Positions 9,334-18,560 of a stretch of 64,000 nt of DNA are shown piece by piece. Each line of letters opens with the position of its first letter. Position 1 is the first letter of the stretch. Under the pieces are notes generated by a model. The model was given only the letters and a program-made list of their open reading frames with translations. It made no database searches and was not told the DNA's origin. The stretch comes from an uncultured Opitutia bacterium (GTDB lineage: Bacteria > Verrucomicrobiota > Verrucomicrobiia > Opitutales > CAJWYM01): NCBI GenBank assembly GCA_913049555.1, contig CAJWYM010000007.1, positions 17,306 through 81,305 of the forward strand, written 5' to 3'. The translations under genes were made by a program, and so were the position numbers.

Positions 9334-9616
9334 AATGAGATGAATAATTTAAAGTCATCCATAAGATTCACTATTTTATAATTATAAGGATCCTCAAATA
9401 GAACTTTTCTAGTCACTCTTTATTGAAACAAAAAAATTTCTTATCTATTTTATAAACTTCTGATGGGCACGGTTAGTAGATGGACATAATAAGGCCGAAT
9501 CCCTCATCAAAACTCTCATTCTCTAATGCATTGTCCGAAATAAATGGCCAAATTTTTCAGGTTTATTGTTGTTTTAATTTCTTGCGACAGAATCCTATCG
9601 ATCATAAAAATAGCTA

Positions 9617-10243
9617 ATGGAATTAAGAAAATATGAATTGGGCCCGATTGGAACAAACGCATTTGCGATTATTCAAGATTACAATGCAATCGTTGTGGAT
9701 GCTCCAGCGGATTCTGCAAAGATTATATTCTCGGATTTGGAAAAAGATAAGGTAGGGGTTAGCGATCTTCTTTTTACACATGGCCATTGGGATCACATGG
9801 CAGATGGGGCTGCTTTTGTTGAAAAAGGCGTGACCACTTATGGTCATCGTGCAGATACAATCTTATTTAATGATCCAATGATTCAATCCTCATTTATGTT
9901 GCCGGGCTTGGATTTAAAACCGGTCCAGATCCACAACTGGTTGGAACAAGGGCAAGAAATCAATCTTCTAGGATTCGAGATTGAGGTTCGGCATGTTCCA
10001 GGCCATTGTCCAGGTAATATTATGTTCTACATAGCTCAAGAGAAAATAGCTTTTGTTGGAGATGCTCTTTTTTCGGGAGGAATTGGGCGTTATGATCTTC
10101 CCGGCGGTGATTTAGAAATATTAGAAAGATCGATTCAGGAGCAGATTTACACATTGCCTGGAGAAACAAAAGTTTTTGCTGGTCACGGGCCAGAGACAAA
10201 CGTGGAAAAAGAGAAAAATACCAATCCATTTGTTAGAGCCTAA
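9617..10243 (+). CDS. Metallo-beta-lactamase-fold hydrolase, glyoxalase II-like
   Basis: A 208-residue protein with the MBL-fold metal motif THGHWDHMADG (HxHxDH) near residues 54-63. Further ligands lie in VPGHCPGN near 133 and FVGDALFSGGIGR near 152, with a terminal GHGPET histidine. The size and the GDALFSGGIGRYDLPGG segment match glyoxalase II-like hydrolases. It probably hydrolyses a thioester or related substrate using two metal ions. Substrate is not determined. It stands alone with about 280 bases upstream, in which I see no terminator. Confidence 0.9.
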   Translation: MELRKYELGPIGTNAFAIIQDYNAIVVDAPADSAKIIFSDLEKDKVGVSDLLFTHGHWDHMADGAAFVEKGVTTYGHRADTILFNDPMIQSSFMLPGLDLKPVQIHNWLEQGQEINLLGFEIEVRHVPGHCPGNIMFYIAQEKIAFVGDALFSGGIGRYDLPGGDLEILERSIQEQIYTLPGETKVFAGHGPETNVEKEKNTNPFVRA

Positions 10244-10340
10244 TTATGAATTAAGTATTAGATAAAGTTTATCCCTCTTTGGTTTTTAATTATACTTCAG
10301 TGGGTAGAAATTTTACCCGTAAGTAGATACTATCATTACT

Positions 10341-10793
10341 ATGAAAAGATTGTTTCGCACTATGGATGCTAAAAAAAGTGAAGATCCTATTCTTTTGCTT
10401 AAAGCCAGCCTTGCGAAAGACTCTCACAATTGGGCATGGGAATTGGATCAATTGAGAAATTGGATTGACAGTGAAAACAATCCTTCTGGCATTATTGCTA
10501 CCTATTTTGCTCTCTGTAATGTCTTAAGAGACATTGAAAGGTCTATGTATTTGGAGCAAATACGAATCGAGTTAATGTCCAAGATTTGTCTGGCTGTGAG
10601 ACAAACGGCTACTGAATTCTTCGAGTTTTATCGGCTTGAGTTTAACAATTGCAATTTTGAAGAGCTTAGTTGTAGTTGGGAAAGTATCTGCAAAACAAAA
10701 AATTGCGAACAGTGTCTACACCATAAAGAGTTCAGATTTGTATTTGTGAGTCAATTATTTGAAGAAAAAGTAGACGAACAGAAATACGGTTGA
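10341..10793 (+). CDS. Hypothetical protein with C-terminal cysteine cluster
   Basis: A 150-residue, mainly helical and soluble protein. Near the C-terminus a CxxxxxCxxxxCxxC-like arrangement (CSWESICKTKNCEQCLHH) could bind a metal. Two ATGs are available (10341 and 10362). Nothing else is recognisable and the neighbours give no hint. A possible terminator follows. Confidence 0.55.
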   Translation: MKRLFRTMDAKKSEDPILLLKASLAKDSHNWAWELDQLRNWIDSENNPSGIIATYFALCNVLRDIERSMYLEQIRIELMSKICLAVRQTATEFFEFYRLEFNNCNFEELSCSWESICKTKNCEQCLHHKEFRFVFVSQLFEEKVDEQKYG

Positions 10794-10836
10794 TTCAATA
10801 ATTGCTTTGTAAGAATCATGGTAAAATAAGGATTCA

Positions 10837-10866
10837 GGCACTCATTTTAATCGAGTGTCTTTGGTT
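10837..10866 (+). terminator. Possible intrinsic terminator after the hypothetical gene
   Basis: GGCACTC (10837-10843) pairs with GAGTGTC (10853-10859), with one G-U pair and a nine-base loop. It is followed by the moderately T-rich TTTGGTTTT. It sits about 45 bases after the stop of the gene ending at 10793. The stem is short, so this is only a moderate call. Confidence 0.4.
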
Positions 10867-11064
10867 TTAATTAATAATTGTTGGTTTAAGATTTAGATAA
10901 AAGTGGTTCACAATAGAAATTTCAAATTAACTTTTAAAATTTTAGAGAATCAAAGAACAACTCCATAAATTTAAGTAAAGTCCTAAGAATATAACAGAAC
11001 TTTAAGTCAAATTTATTGAGTGATAAAATATTCAATCAGACAAGTTTAGTAAATCAAGGAGCAG

Positions 11065-11994
11065 TTATTCGTGTTCTGCAAGCCACCTCTCAACCTCAAT
11101 CGCTGCTTGGCAACCCATTCCAGCTGCTGTTATGGCTTGACGGTAGACATGGTCTGCGCAGTCGCCAGCAGAATAGACACCCCCAATTGAAGTTTTCACC
11201 ATGCTGTTTGCCTCTGGAACAATATAACCATTGTCATCGAGTTTCAAAACCCCTTGAACCGATTTTGTGTTTGGTTGATGACCAATTGCAATAAAAGCTC
11301 CCTTGCAGGGAATCTCTTTCATGACTCCAGTTTTAAGGTTTTTAACCGTAATACTTTTAGCATTGCCATTATCATCTGGGTTTATTGATTCCACTCCTGA
11401 GTCCCAACACATCTCAATTTTTTCGTGGTTGGTTGCTCTGTCAGCCATTATTTTAGATGCTCGAAGTTGATCCCTTCTATGAATAAGAGTCACTTTAGAA
11501 CAAAATCTGGTTAAAAATAAAGCCTCTTCAGCTGCAGAGTCTCCGCCTCCAACAACCACCACATCCATATCTCTGTAGAAGGCACCATCACAGGTTGCAC
11601 AAGTTGTAACGCCTTTGCCCCCAAACATTTCCATTTCACCAGGAACACCTAAAAGTTTAGGGGAGGCTCCAGTCGAAATGATGATTGTTTTCGCTTCGTA
11701 GGTTTTGTTAGCAGATTTAAGAATCTTAATTGGTCCAGAAAAATCAACACTTGTAATGGTGTCATTCACAAAACGAGTGCCAAATTTTTTAGCTTGTTTT
11801 CTAACATTATCCATGAGCATAAATCCATCAATGCCCTCAGGAAACCCTGGAAAGTTTTCAACCTCTGAAGTAGTAGTCAATTGACCCCCAGGCTGTGAAC
11901 CCTCAATTACCAAAGGATTTAAGTTAGCTCTTGCAGTATAAATTGCAGAGGTCAATCCAGCGCATCCAGTTCCTAGTATGATTACATTTTCCAT
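11065..11994 (-). CDS. trxB: Thioredoxin reductase (NADPH)
   Basis: A 309-residue protein of the usual TrxB length. It has the N-terminal FAD-binding [16 protein letters not shown] motif, the redox-active CATC disulfide ([10 protein letters not shown]) near residue 135, the NADPH-binding [15 protein letters not shown] motif near 155, and the C-terminal [13 protein letters not shown] motif near 275. It reduces thioredoxin using NADPH in the cytoplasm. The first glycine motif reads GTGCAG rather than GSGPAG, a conservative change. It is monocistronic, with a 420-base region before its start shared with the divergent S55 gene. Confidence 0.97.
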   Translation of the reverse strand: MENVIILGTGCAGLTSAIYTARANLNPLVIEGSQPGGQLTTTSEVENFPGFPEGIDGFMLMDNVRKQAKKFGTRFVNDTITSVDFSGPIKILKSANKTYEAKTIIISTGASPKLLGVPGEMEMFGGKGVTTCATCDGAFYRDMDVVVVGGGDSAAEEALFLTRFCSKVTLIHRRDQLRASKIMADRATNHEKIEMCWDSGVESINPDDNGNAKSITVKNLKTGVMKEIPCKGAFIAIGHQPNTKSVQGVLKLDDNGYIVPEANSMVKTSIGGVYSAGDCADHVYRQAITAAGMGCQAAIEVERWLAEHE

Positions 11995-12414
11995 ATCAAA
12001 ATCTTAATATTAAAGTCTTTTAAATTTATGTATTAATCCGAACATTCTTCTATAGTCTAGACCTTTATGCCAGAATATTATTTCATTTAAAATAGACCTT
12101 CCTTAGCATTTTGGCTTTTATTGCGCGTTTTTTTAAGAATTGATTTAAATTCTTTACGAACTTCCATCAAATTCTAATTATTAGTCTGCAAAATGAGCAT
12201 TTAAGTTCTAATTTCACTTGTTTATCCACACTTTTCCTTGTGTCGAGGGCTCTTTTTTTAAAAGATTCGATCTATTAGTGATTCTCTAGGCACTTGTAAT
12301 TGAAAAATAGAGTTGGTATTCTAATAGATCCCAAAAAAAGTCTAGCTTTTTTTAAAGTTCAATGAATACTTATCAATTGTTCAATCCATTCGGCGCTAAA
12401 GTTTCATTATCCCT
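11995..12414. other. Divergent intergenic region, 420 bases
   Basis: AT-rich region between trxB (leftward) and the S55 peptidase-like gene (rightward), so it should hold promoters for both. No pair of -35/-10 elements is convincing enough to place. One perfect DnaA-box-like 9-mer (TTATCCACA) lies at 12222-12230, but it is alone. No RNA gene or coding frame is supported. Confidence 0.5.
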
Positions 12415-14217
12415 ATGTTTCTAAGATTTTATTTCTGTTTCTTTGTTTTGTTGACCTCTCATCTTGATGCAGACGATTCATTATTCAACCCAGAGGAGAT
12501 CATTTCACTAGAGGAAATTAACATCGGGGATGAAGGGGTCTGGCAGACTGTTGTAAGAGGAGTTGAACTTTCTACATTTCCTCTAAAAGTTTTAGGGATT
12601 GTGGATAATTTTGCAGGTCCTGGTCAGCCTGTTATTATTTGTGAAGCTTTGGATGATCTGAATCGTGAGAGCGGACCTGTAGCTGGGATGAGTGGGAGTC
12701 CTGTTTATATTGATGGGAAACTTGCTGGAGCCTATGCGTACGGTTATATGTGGCCAAAAAATCAGGCGATCATTGGTGTAACGCCAATCGCTCAAATGTT
12801 GGAATTATTGCATCGTTTCGAACCTCATGCTCAAAGATTTCCCAAGGACTCGACTTACCAAGAAGTTCGGGCTCCAATTCCTCTAGAAATTTTAAAAGGA
12901 GATGCTCAACAGTTGAAAAATCTACTGAAATCGAACAAGTATTATTCCAACAACCAAAAGATGACTCTGTTTTCAGGTGGAATTTCAGAACAAACATTGA
13001 AAATGTTCCAAGAAGAGATCGATGCAGCTGGGGTATCCATTGTCCCGCAAAGCGCATCAGGAAATTCTTCTTTGGGGGAAATTTCTGAAAGACAGGATTA
13101 TTTATTAGAACCTGGATATCCAGTTGCTGGAGTTTTGATGGATGGAGATTTTAGTTTTACTGGAGTGGGAACGGTTACTTGGAGGCAGGAAGATCGCTTG
13201 CTAGGGTTTGGGCATTCTTATTTCCGAAGGGGTGCAGCGGATATTCCTATGGCTGGTGCAAGGATTATTACTACAATTCAGTCTTTGTCTAAATCTTTTA
13301 AATTATCCAGTGTTGGAAAAGTAGTGGGTAGCATCTATCAAGATCGATTGACTGCAATCGCTGGAGAAGTGGGGCGATTGGTTTACAGAATACCAGTCAC
13401 TATAAATCTGGACCACAATGGACATAAAAAAACATATTCAGGGAATTTGTATGAGGACAAATCGATGACTCCTCTTTTATCCTCGATTGGGATGCTTCAG
13501 GTTATGAATAGTTCTTTGGAAAAAGAGTTGGAGCAACATTATAAAATGACCTTTAATATCAATTTCAAAGATTATCCCGAAATTAAATTTACTAAATATG
13601 GTGGAAGCCCAGAGGCTGCCTTCAAAGCACTGGTTCAATATTTCCAACATATTACTAAAATAATGAACAATCCTTTTACTTTTCCACGACTGAATGGGAT
13701 TCAACTAGATTTAGAGGTATCTACGGGTTTGAATTCCCATGTTTTGCATGAGTTTCGGAGAATAGGGGGCCCTGTAGAAGCCGGTGAGGAGGTTCGTTAT
13801 GAGATTCAAACTATGGATAGTGAAGGCGATGTTCATTCTCATTATTTGGAGGTGCCTTTTGATTTAAATTGGCAAGATGAGACGCTTGAATTTTTAGTAT
13901 GTGATGCTCCATATTTAAAAACTTTGGACCAAGGTGTGATCCGTTATGATTGGGACTCTTTTGAGGACATACTTCATTATATTGGTCAAGAAAAACCCAA
14001 CAACAAAATTTATGTTCGTATTATGAGAAATCAGGAGGGTTTACGCGTTCAAGGACAAGAGCTGATGGGTCTTCCACCTTCTGTGATTGAAATATTAGCC
14101 TCTCCTAATATAGCTCAGAAAGGACAGCATACTTCCTTTGAGTCCCTTTGGGAGGGATTCATCGAATTGCCAACCGATTTTCAAGGGCTCCATCAATTTA
14201 AATTATATGTTCAATGA
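12415..14217 (+). CDS. SpoIVB-type peptidase S55 domain protein, secreted
   Basis: A 600-residue protein with an N-terminal signal peptide (about 1-19). The N-terminal region has VLGIVDNFAGPGQPVII and then the nucleophile motif GMSGSPVYIDGKLAGAYAYG near residue 84, with the following GVTPIAQML. A second block, GTVTWRQEDRLLGFGHSYF near residue 247, supplies the likely catalytic His (LGFGH). This Ser-then-His order is shared by a family of long S55-like proteins in Gram-negative phyla and is opposite to Bacillus SpoIVB. The organism shows no sign of sporulation here. The stop overlaps the next gene (ATGA). The likely role is envelope proteolysis or structure; the target is unknown. Confidence 0.82.
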   Translation: MFLRFYFCFFVLLTSHLDADDSLFNPEEIISLEEINIGDEGVWQTVVRGVELSTFPLKVLGIVDNFAGPGQPVIICEALDDLNRESGPVAGMSGSPVYIDGKLAGAYAYGYMWPKNQAIIGVTPIAQMLELLHRFEPHAQRFPKDSTYQEVRAPIPLEILKGDAQQLKNLLKSNKYYSNNQKMTLFSGGISEQTLKMFQEEIDAAGVSIVPQSASGNSSLGEISERQDYLLEPGYPVAGVLMDGDFSFTGVGTVTWRQEDRLLGFGHSYFRRGAADIPMAGARIITTIQSLSKSFKLSSVGKVVGSIYQDRLTAIAGEVGRLVYRIPVTINLDHNGHKKTYSGNLYEDKSMTPLLSSIGMLQVMNSSLEKELEQHYKMTFNINFKDYPEIKFTKYGGSPEAAFKALVQYFQHITKIMNNPFTFPRLNGIQLDLEVSTGLNSHVLHEFRRIGGPVEAGEEVRYEIQTMDSEGDVHSHYLEVPFDLNWQDETLEFLVCDAPYLKTLDQGVIRYDWDSFEDILHYIGQEKPNNKIYVRIMRNQEGLRVQGQELMGLPPSVIEILASPNIAQKGQHTSFESLWEGFIELPTDFQGLHQFKLYVQ

Positions 14218-16349
14218 GAAAAAATATGAATCTTTTGTTTATCAGAATTGTTTTTTTTATGGGTATGTTTCCCTTTTTTGTATGGGGGATTCGGACACAC
14301 AGAATTTCGCATCATGGTTATTCAAATTTCGTCAAAGGAAAATTAGAAAATGTCCAACTAGACTCGAACGGTTTTTTGTCAAACGCCCCCAAATTAGAAA
14401 GGATTGCCGGAGTTGATGAACCTATTATCTGGAAAGGAATCTGCACGGATGATGGAAAGCTTTATTTAGGAACTGGAAATAAAGGAAAGATATTAATGAT
14501 CGATGGTGAAGGCTCCTCAGAGGTTATTTTTAATCCTGATGAAATTCTTTCAAGGGCGCTCGCCGTTGATGATGAAGGGTATATTTATGCGGGCACTTCC
14601 CCGAACGGAAAGGTCTATCGAATCCCACCTGGAGGAGGGAGAGCTGAGATTTATTTTAATCCCTCGGAAACTTATATATGGGATTTACTTTTGGATCCTG
14701 CTGGAAACTTGTATGTTGCAGTTGGAAACGGTGGTAAAATATATAAATTACCCTCCAATTATGAAAAAGACAGCGATGCAGAGCTCTGGTTTGATTCTGG
14801 TCACACTCATTTGTATAAAATGGCTTTTGATGCGGATGGGAATTTAATAACTGGTAGTGGTCCTAAAGGATATTTGTTTCGGATTACAGGTCAGGATAAA
14901 GCCGAAATTTTATATTCAACGAATGACAAAGAAATTTCTCAAATAGTCACTATGGATAGTGGAGAAATTTTATTCTCTACATTTTCTAAAAAAACGGTTC
15001 CGAAAAGTGGCTCTTCCAAGAGTTCGCCCACTACAAGTAGTTCTTCAAAATCTAGTTCAATTCCGATTTATTCAAAAGTCTATTTAATGAATCAGGAGGG
15101 CTTCGTGAAAAATTTATGGGCTCCTTACAATACCTCAATTTTCTCAGTTTATCCGAATTCTGAAGATCAGTGGTTATTAGGCACGGGACAAGAGGGAAGG
15201 CTGTATTCTCTTGACCGAGAAGGAGATTGGGCATTGATACAAACCATGACTAAAGGAGGTCAAATTACTGATATTCATCCGATACATGGAGAAGCAGATA
15301 AGTTTTTAATTATCACATCCAATCCTTCCAATCTTTATCAAGTTTCTATGAATGAGTCAGAAAAAACTCAATTTACATCTCAAGTTATGGATGCGAAGCA
15401 TAATGCATTTTGGGGGAAAGTGGATCCAGTGACCTTATCTCCAGAAAGTCGTTCTAATTTGAAAATTGAAACTCGAACTGGAAACAGTCCTAAGCCCGAC
15501 AAAACTTGGTCTAATTGGAAGCAAACTAGTGAAAATTTGAATGTTCAAAGCCCAAGCGGTCGTTTTTTGCAATACAAGCTAGGAATGGAAGTTTTGGATC
15601 TTTCTGTTAGGAAGATTGATTTTTATTTTCATCATGAAAATCAAAGACCAGAGATTAGAAACATAAACATATTGCCTGTTGGTTTTTCTCTCCTTAAGAA
15701 CGAATTGAAGAAGGTCAATCTGAGTTATGATAATTTAATAAGTAATCCAGATCCAATGAAGTATTTAAATGCAAAAACTCCTCCTCCAAAGTTAATCCTA
15801 GAATCAGCTCGCAATGCAGTCACTGTTGGTTGGAAGGTCTCAGATTCTAATAAAGATATTCTAGAGCATAAAATTCAGATACGGAAAGTTGGAGATAAAT
15901 CTTGGATTACATTGCAGGATAAGCTTAAAGAAACGGTTTTTAGTACAAATACGCTTGGATTCGAAGATGGACATTATGAAATAAAAGTTACGACCTCTGA
16001 CGCTCCGAGCAACCCAAAGGGGATGGAACTTTCAGTAAATAAAACTAGTTTCCCATTTCCCATTGATACCAAGGCACCTGAAATTAAGGTGGTCTCTCAA
16101 GATGTGCAGGAGGATGTTCTCTCCATCCAACTTCTTGTGAAAGATGAAATGTCTAATGTTCACGGAGTTGCATACAAGGTGGGAGGCGATCGAATTTATA
16201 GGGCGTTTCCATCTGATAATCTATTTGATTCTAAAGAGGAAGAATTTGAGGTGAATGTTGATTTTTCAAATTCAAACATAGATAAATCAATCTTAATCGA
16301 GGCTCATGATGAGAGTGGAAATCAGTCGATTCAAAAAATTGCTTTTTAA
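14214..16349 (+). CDS. Secreted beta-propeller (NHL/SMP-30-like) protein
   Basis: A 711-residue protein with an N-terminal signal sequence. Residues about 60-400 hold repeated blade-like units of the form DxxGxLYxGxGxxGKxY (for example YIYAGTSPNGKVYRI, NLYVAVGNGGKIYKL, NLITGSGPKGYLFRI), typical of a beta-propeller. A Ser/Thr-rich linker lies near residue 265. The C-terminal third looks like Ig- or fibronectin-like beta-sandwich domains (EHKIQIRKVGDKSWI, DGHYEIKVTTSD). It is translationally coupled to the S55 protein by an ATGA overlap, which suggests that the two act together in the envelope. Specific function is unknown. Confidence 0.75.
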   Translation: MRKNMNLLFIRIVFFMGMFPFFVWGIRTHRISHHGYSNFVKGKLENVQLDSNGFLSNAPKLERIAGVDEPIIWKGICTDDGKLYLGTGNKGKILMIDGEGSSEVIFNPDEILSRALAVDDEGYIYAGTSPNGKVYRIPPGGGRAEIYFNPSETYIWDLLLDPAGNLYVAVGNGGKIYKLPSNYEKDSDAELWFDSGHTHLYKMAFDADGNLITGSGPKGYLFRITGQDKAEILYSTNDKEISQIVTMDSGEILFSTFSKKTVPKSGSSKSSPTTSSSSKSSSIPIYSKVYLMNQEGFVKNLWAPYNTSIFSVYPNSEDQWLLGTGQEGRLYSLDREGDWALIQTMTKGGQITDIHPIHGEADKFLIITSNPSNLYQVSMNESEKTQFTSQVMDAKHNAFWGKVDPVTLSPESRSNLKIETRTGNSPKPDKTWSNWKQTSENLNVQSPSGRFLQYKLGMEVLDLSVRKIDFYFHHENQRPEIRNINILPVGFSLLKNELKKVNLSYDNLISNPDPMKYLNAKTPPPKLILESARNAVTVGWKVSDSNKDILEHKIQIRKVGDKSWITLQDKLKETVFSTNTLGFEDGHYEIKVTTSDAPSNPKGMELSVNKTSFPFPIDTKAPEIKVVSQDVQEDVLSIQLLVKDEMSNVHGVAYKVGGDRIYRAFPSDNLFDSKEEEFEVNVDFSNSNIDKSILIEAHDESGNQSIQKIAF

Positions 16350-16402
16350 GAATTTCCTTACTTGAAGTCCAATTCAATTTAGATTAGTCTACGCATCCTA
16401 CT

Positions 16403-17476
16403 ATGAATTTAAAAATATGCATGATTTTGGTCTTGGTAATGATTATTAATAATCCAGCAAAGGCTTCCCTTCATTTGCGATACAATCACAATAATAGCCC
16501 TTTTTTAGGTGTAGATCAACCCGAGGATTTTCATAGAGGAGAGCGTGCAACGTCTTTGAAAAATTTTGATAGGGGCATTTCTTTGAATTCTATTGGACAT
16601 TTTTATGACGCTAATTTGGATCAAACGGACCATTCCTTCCCGAGAATGGTTGATGAGGATTTTTATTCAGAAAATCTTGGATATTCTGCTTTCAAAATAT
16701 TTTATCCCTCAGGAAAATTTTCCTTGAGTTATTCATTTTCAACGATTTCTAAAGACAGTCTTTTCTATCAAAGTCCTATTTTGAATGCTGAAATTCGGGG
16801 GATTATGAAAATTTCTAAAACGAGCCATTTAGGTCTTGGATTTCGAGGATTGGATAAAAATAGACTGAACAATGCTAGTTACTCGGATCTAAATTCTTTT
16901 TCACTTCCACTCTCTTTGAATCATAATTTATCTTCCACTCTAAACATTGGGGTTGAGTATGAAAAATCTTTCTTTCAGTCCAATAAGGAATTGTTAGAAG
17001 AAGATTCCATCCATTTGGGTGTGGATGGGGACTTGACTTCTTCTTTGCAGGCATTGATGAGTTTCGGTGTTCAACACCGAGAAATTGAAAGAGGGATTTT
17101 GGACAATCGCATCACTGCTGCCTCGGCAGTTCGTTATCAAGTGAATGAAACAACTCAAATTGGGAGCTCAATTTCAAAAAAATATGCAACAGGCCCGGAA
17201 GGACAAAACATGGAAAAAGTTTCCACCCGAATAGAGGTGGATTATGCTTTGAATGAGCTCCTATTTGTAGGAACCAATTTAGCGGTTTTAAATTACGAAG
17301 ATTTAGATTCTGGAGAAGATTCGGATTTGGCAAATGCTGGACTTCATTTTAAGTATAAAAATGGAGATTTATTCAACCTTTCGGCTGGATATACAATTTC
17401 TTCTTCTGATTTAGAACAAAAAGTAAATAGAAAAATGGGACACTTGCTTAATTTCAGTGCAAGCCTTCATTTTTAG
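16403..17476 (+). CDS. Predicted outer-membrane beta-barrel protein
   Basis: A 357-residue protein with a signal peptide ending near PAKAS. The mature part has many alternating-hydrophobicity strands and ends in an aromatic residue (FSASLHF), the usual outer-membrane insertion signal. No conserved family motif is evident. It starts 53 bases after the propeller gene and probably forms one transcription unit with it and the S55 gene. Barrel prediction is by eye. Confidence 0.65.
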   Translation: MNLKICMILVLVMIINNPAKASLHLRYNHNNSPFLGVDQPEDFHRGERATSLKNFDRGISLNSIGHFYDANLDQTDHSFPRMVDEDFYSENLGYSAFKIFYPSGKFSLSYSFSTISKDSLFYQSPILNAEIRGIMKISKTSHLGLGFRGLDKNRLNNASYSDLNSFSLPLSLNHNLSSTLNIGVEYEKSFFQSNKELLEEDSIHLGVDGDLTSSLQALMSFGVQHREIERGILDNRITAASAVRYQVNETTQIGSSISKKYATGPEGQNMEKVSTRIEVDYALNELLFVGTNLAVLNYEDLDSGEDSDLANAGLHFKYKNGDLFNLSAGYTISSSDLEQKVNRKMGHLLNFSASLHF

Positions 17477-17539
17477 AAATCTTTTCAAATCTTCATTCTT
17501 ATTTGCTTCCCTACTTAACAGATACGAAACTATAAAAAT

Positions 17540-18553
17540 ATGAAAATACTTGTCACTGGAGGCGCTGGTTACATTGGTAGTCACACGGTTGTAGAACTAT
17601 TGAATGCAAATCATGAAGTTGTGATTGTAGACAACCTATCAAACAGCAGCAAAATTGTATTAGATAAGATAGAGGCTATCACAAACAAGACCCCCGAATT
17701 TTTCGAAGGGGATATTCTCGATAAGGGATGGCTAAGAAAAATTTTTACAGAACACAAGATCGAAGCGGTGATTCACTTTGCCGCTTTTAAAGCGGTTGGT
17801 GAATCTGTAGAAAAGCCCTTGATGTATTATTCCAACAATATTACCGGAACCCTTTCTCTTTGCGAGGTGATGGTTGAATTTGGAGTTAAAGATATTGTTT
17901 TTAGCTCCTCTGCAACCGTTTACGGAGATCCAGAGGTCGTTCCGATCACTGAAGATTCTCCTCTGTCTGGAACCAACCCCTACGGTAGAACAAAATTAAT
18001 GATGGAGGATATTTTGAGGGATCTTCATGCTTCTGACAAGGATTGGAATATAGCCTTGCTCCGTTATTTCAACCCCGTAGGGGCTCATGAAAGTGGAACG
18101 ATAGGAGAGGATCCTAATGGCATCCCTAATAATTTGATGCCCTTCATAACTCAAGTTGCTGTCGGTAAAAGAGAAAAACTTTGTGTATTTGGAGGCGATT
18201 ATGACACAAAAGACGGCACTGCAGTTCGAGATTATATCCATGTTGTGGATCTTGCAATTGGCCACTTGAAGGCTCTTGAGAAAATTGAAAAAAAACCAGG
18301 ACTTGTGACCTACAATTTAGGAACAGGAATGGGTAATTCTGTATTAGAGGTCATTGAAGCTTTTGAAACAGCTACCAATGCTAAAATCAACCGAGAAATT
18401 GTTGCTCGTCGTCCCGGTGATGCAAAAGCATGTTACGCGGATCCCTCATTTGCGGAACAAGAACTTGGATGGAAAGCAGAGAGAGATATTAAACAAATGT
18501 GTGCGGATTCTTGGAATTGGCAGTCGAAAAATCCAAATGGATTTGAAAAATAA
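17540..18553 (+). CDS. galE: UDP-glucose 4-epimerase
   Basis: A 337-residue extended SDR of the normal GalE length. The NAD-binding TGGAGYIGSH motif is at residues 7-16, the catalytic Ser in FSSSATVYG near 125, and the YGRTK (YxxxK) motif near 150. ALLRYFNPVGAH and the GTAVRDYIHVVDLA block are GalE hallmarks. It interconverts UDP-glucose and UDP-galactose, giving sugar nucleotides for envelope polysaccharides. The start lacks a Shine-Dalgarno sequence but has an A-rich leader (CTATAAAAATATG). The following PPIase begins eight bases after the stop. Confidence 0.96.
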   Translation: MKILVTGGAGYIGSHTVVELLNANHEVVIVDNLSNSSKIVLDKIEAITNKTPEFFEGDILDKGWLRKIFTEHKIEAVIHFAAFKAVGESVEKPLMYYSNNITGTLSLCEVMVEFGVKDIVFSSSATVYGDPEVVPITEDSPLSGTNPYGRTKLMMEDILRDLHASDKDWNIALLRYFNPVGAHESGTIGEDPNGIPNNLMPFITQVAVGKREKLCVFGGDYDTKDGTAVRDYIHVVDLAIGHLKALEKIEKKPGLVTYNLGTGMGNSVLEVIEAFETATNAKINREIVARRPGDAKACYADPSFAEQELGWKAERDIKQMCADSWNWQSKNPNGFEK

Positions 18554-18560
18554 AGGAAAT

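Noticed and set aside
12222..12230. Perfect DnaA-box 9-mer (TTATCCACA) in the trxB/S55 intergenic region
   Set aside because: It is alone. By chance about half an exact 9-mer match is expected on both strands of 64 kb. No dnaA, dnaN or box cluster is present, so an origin is not supported.
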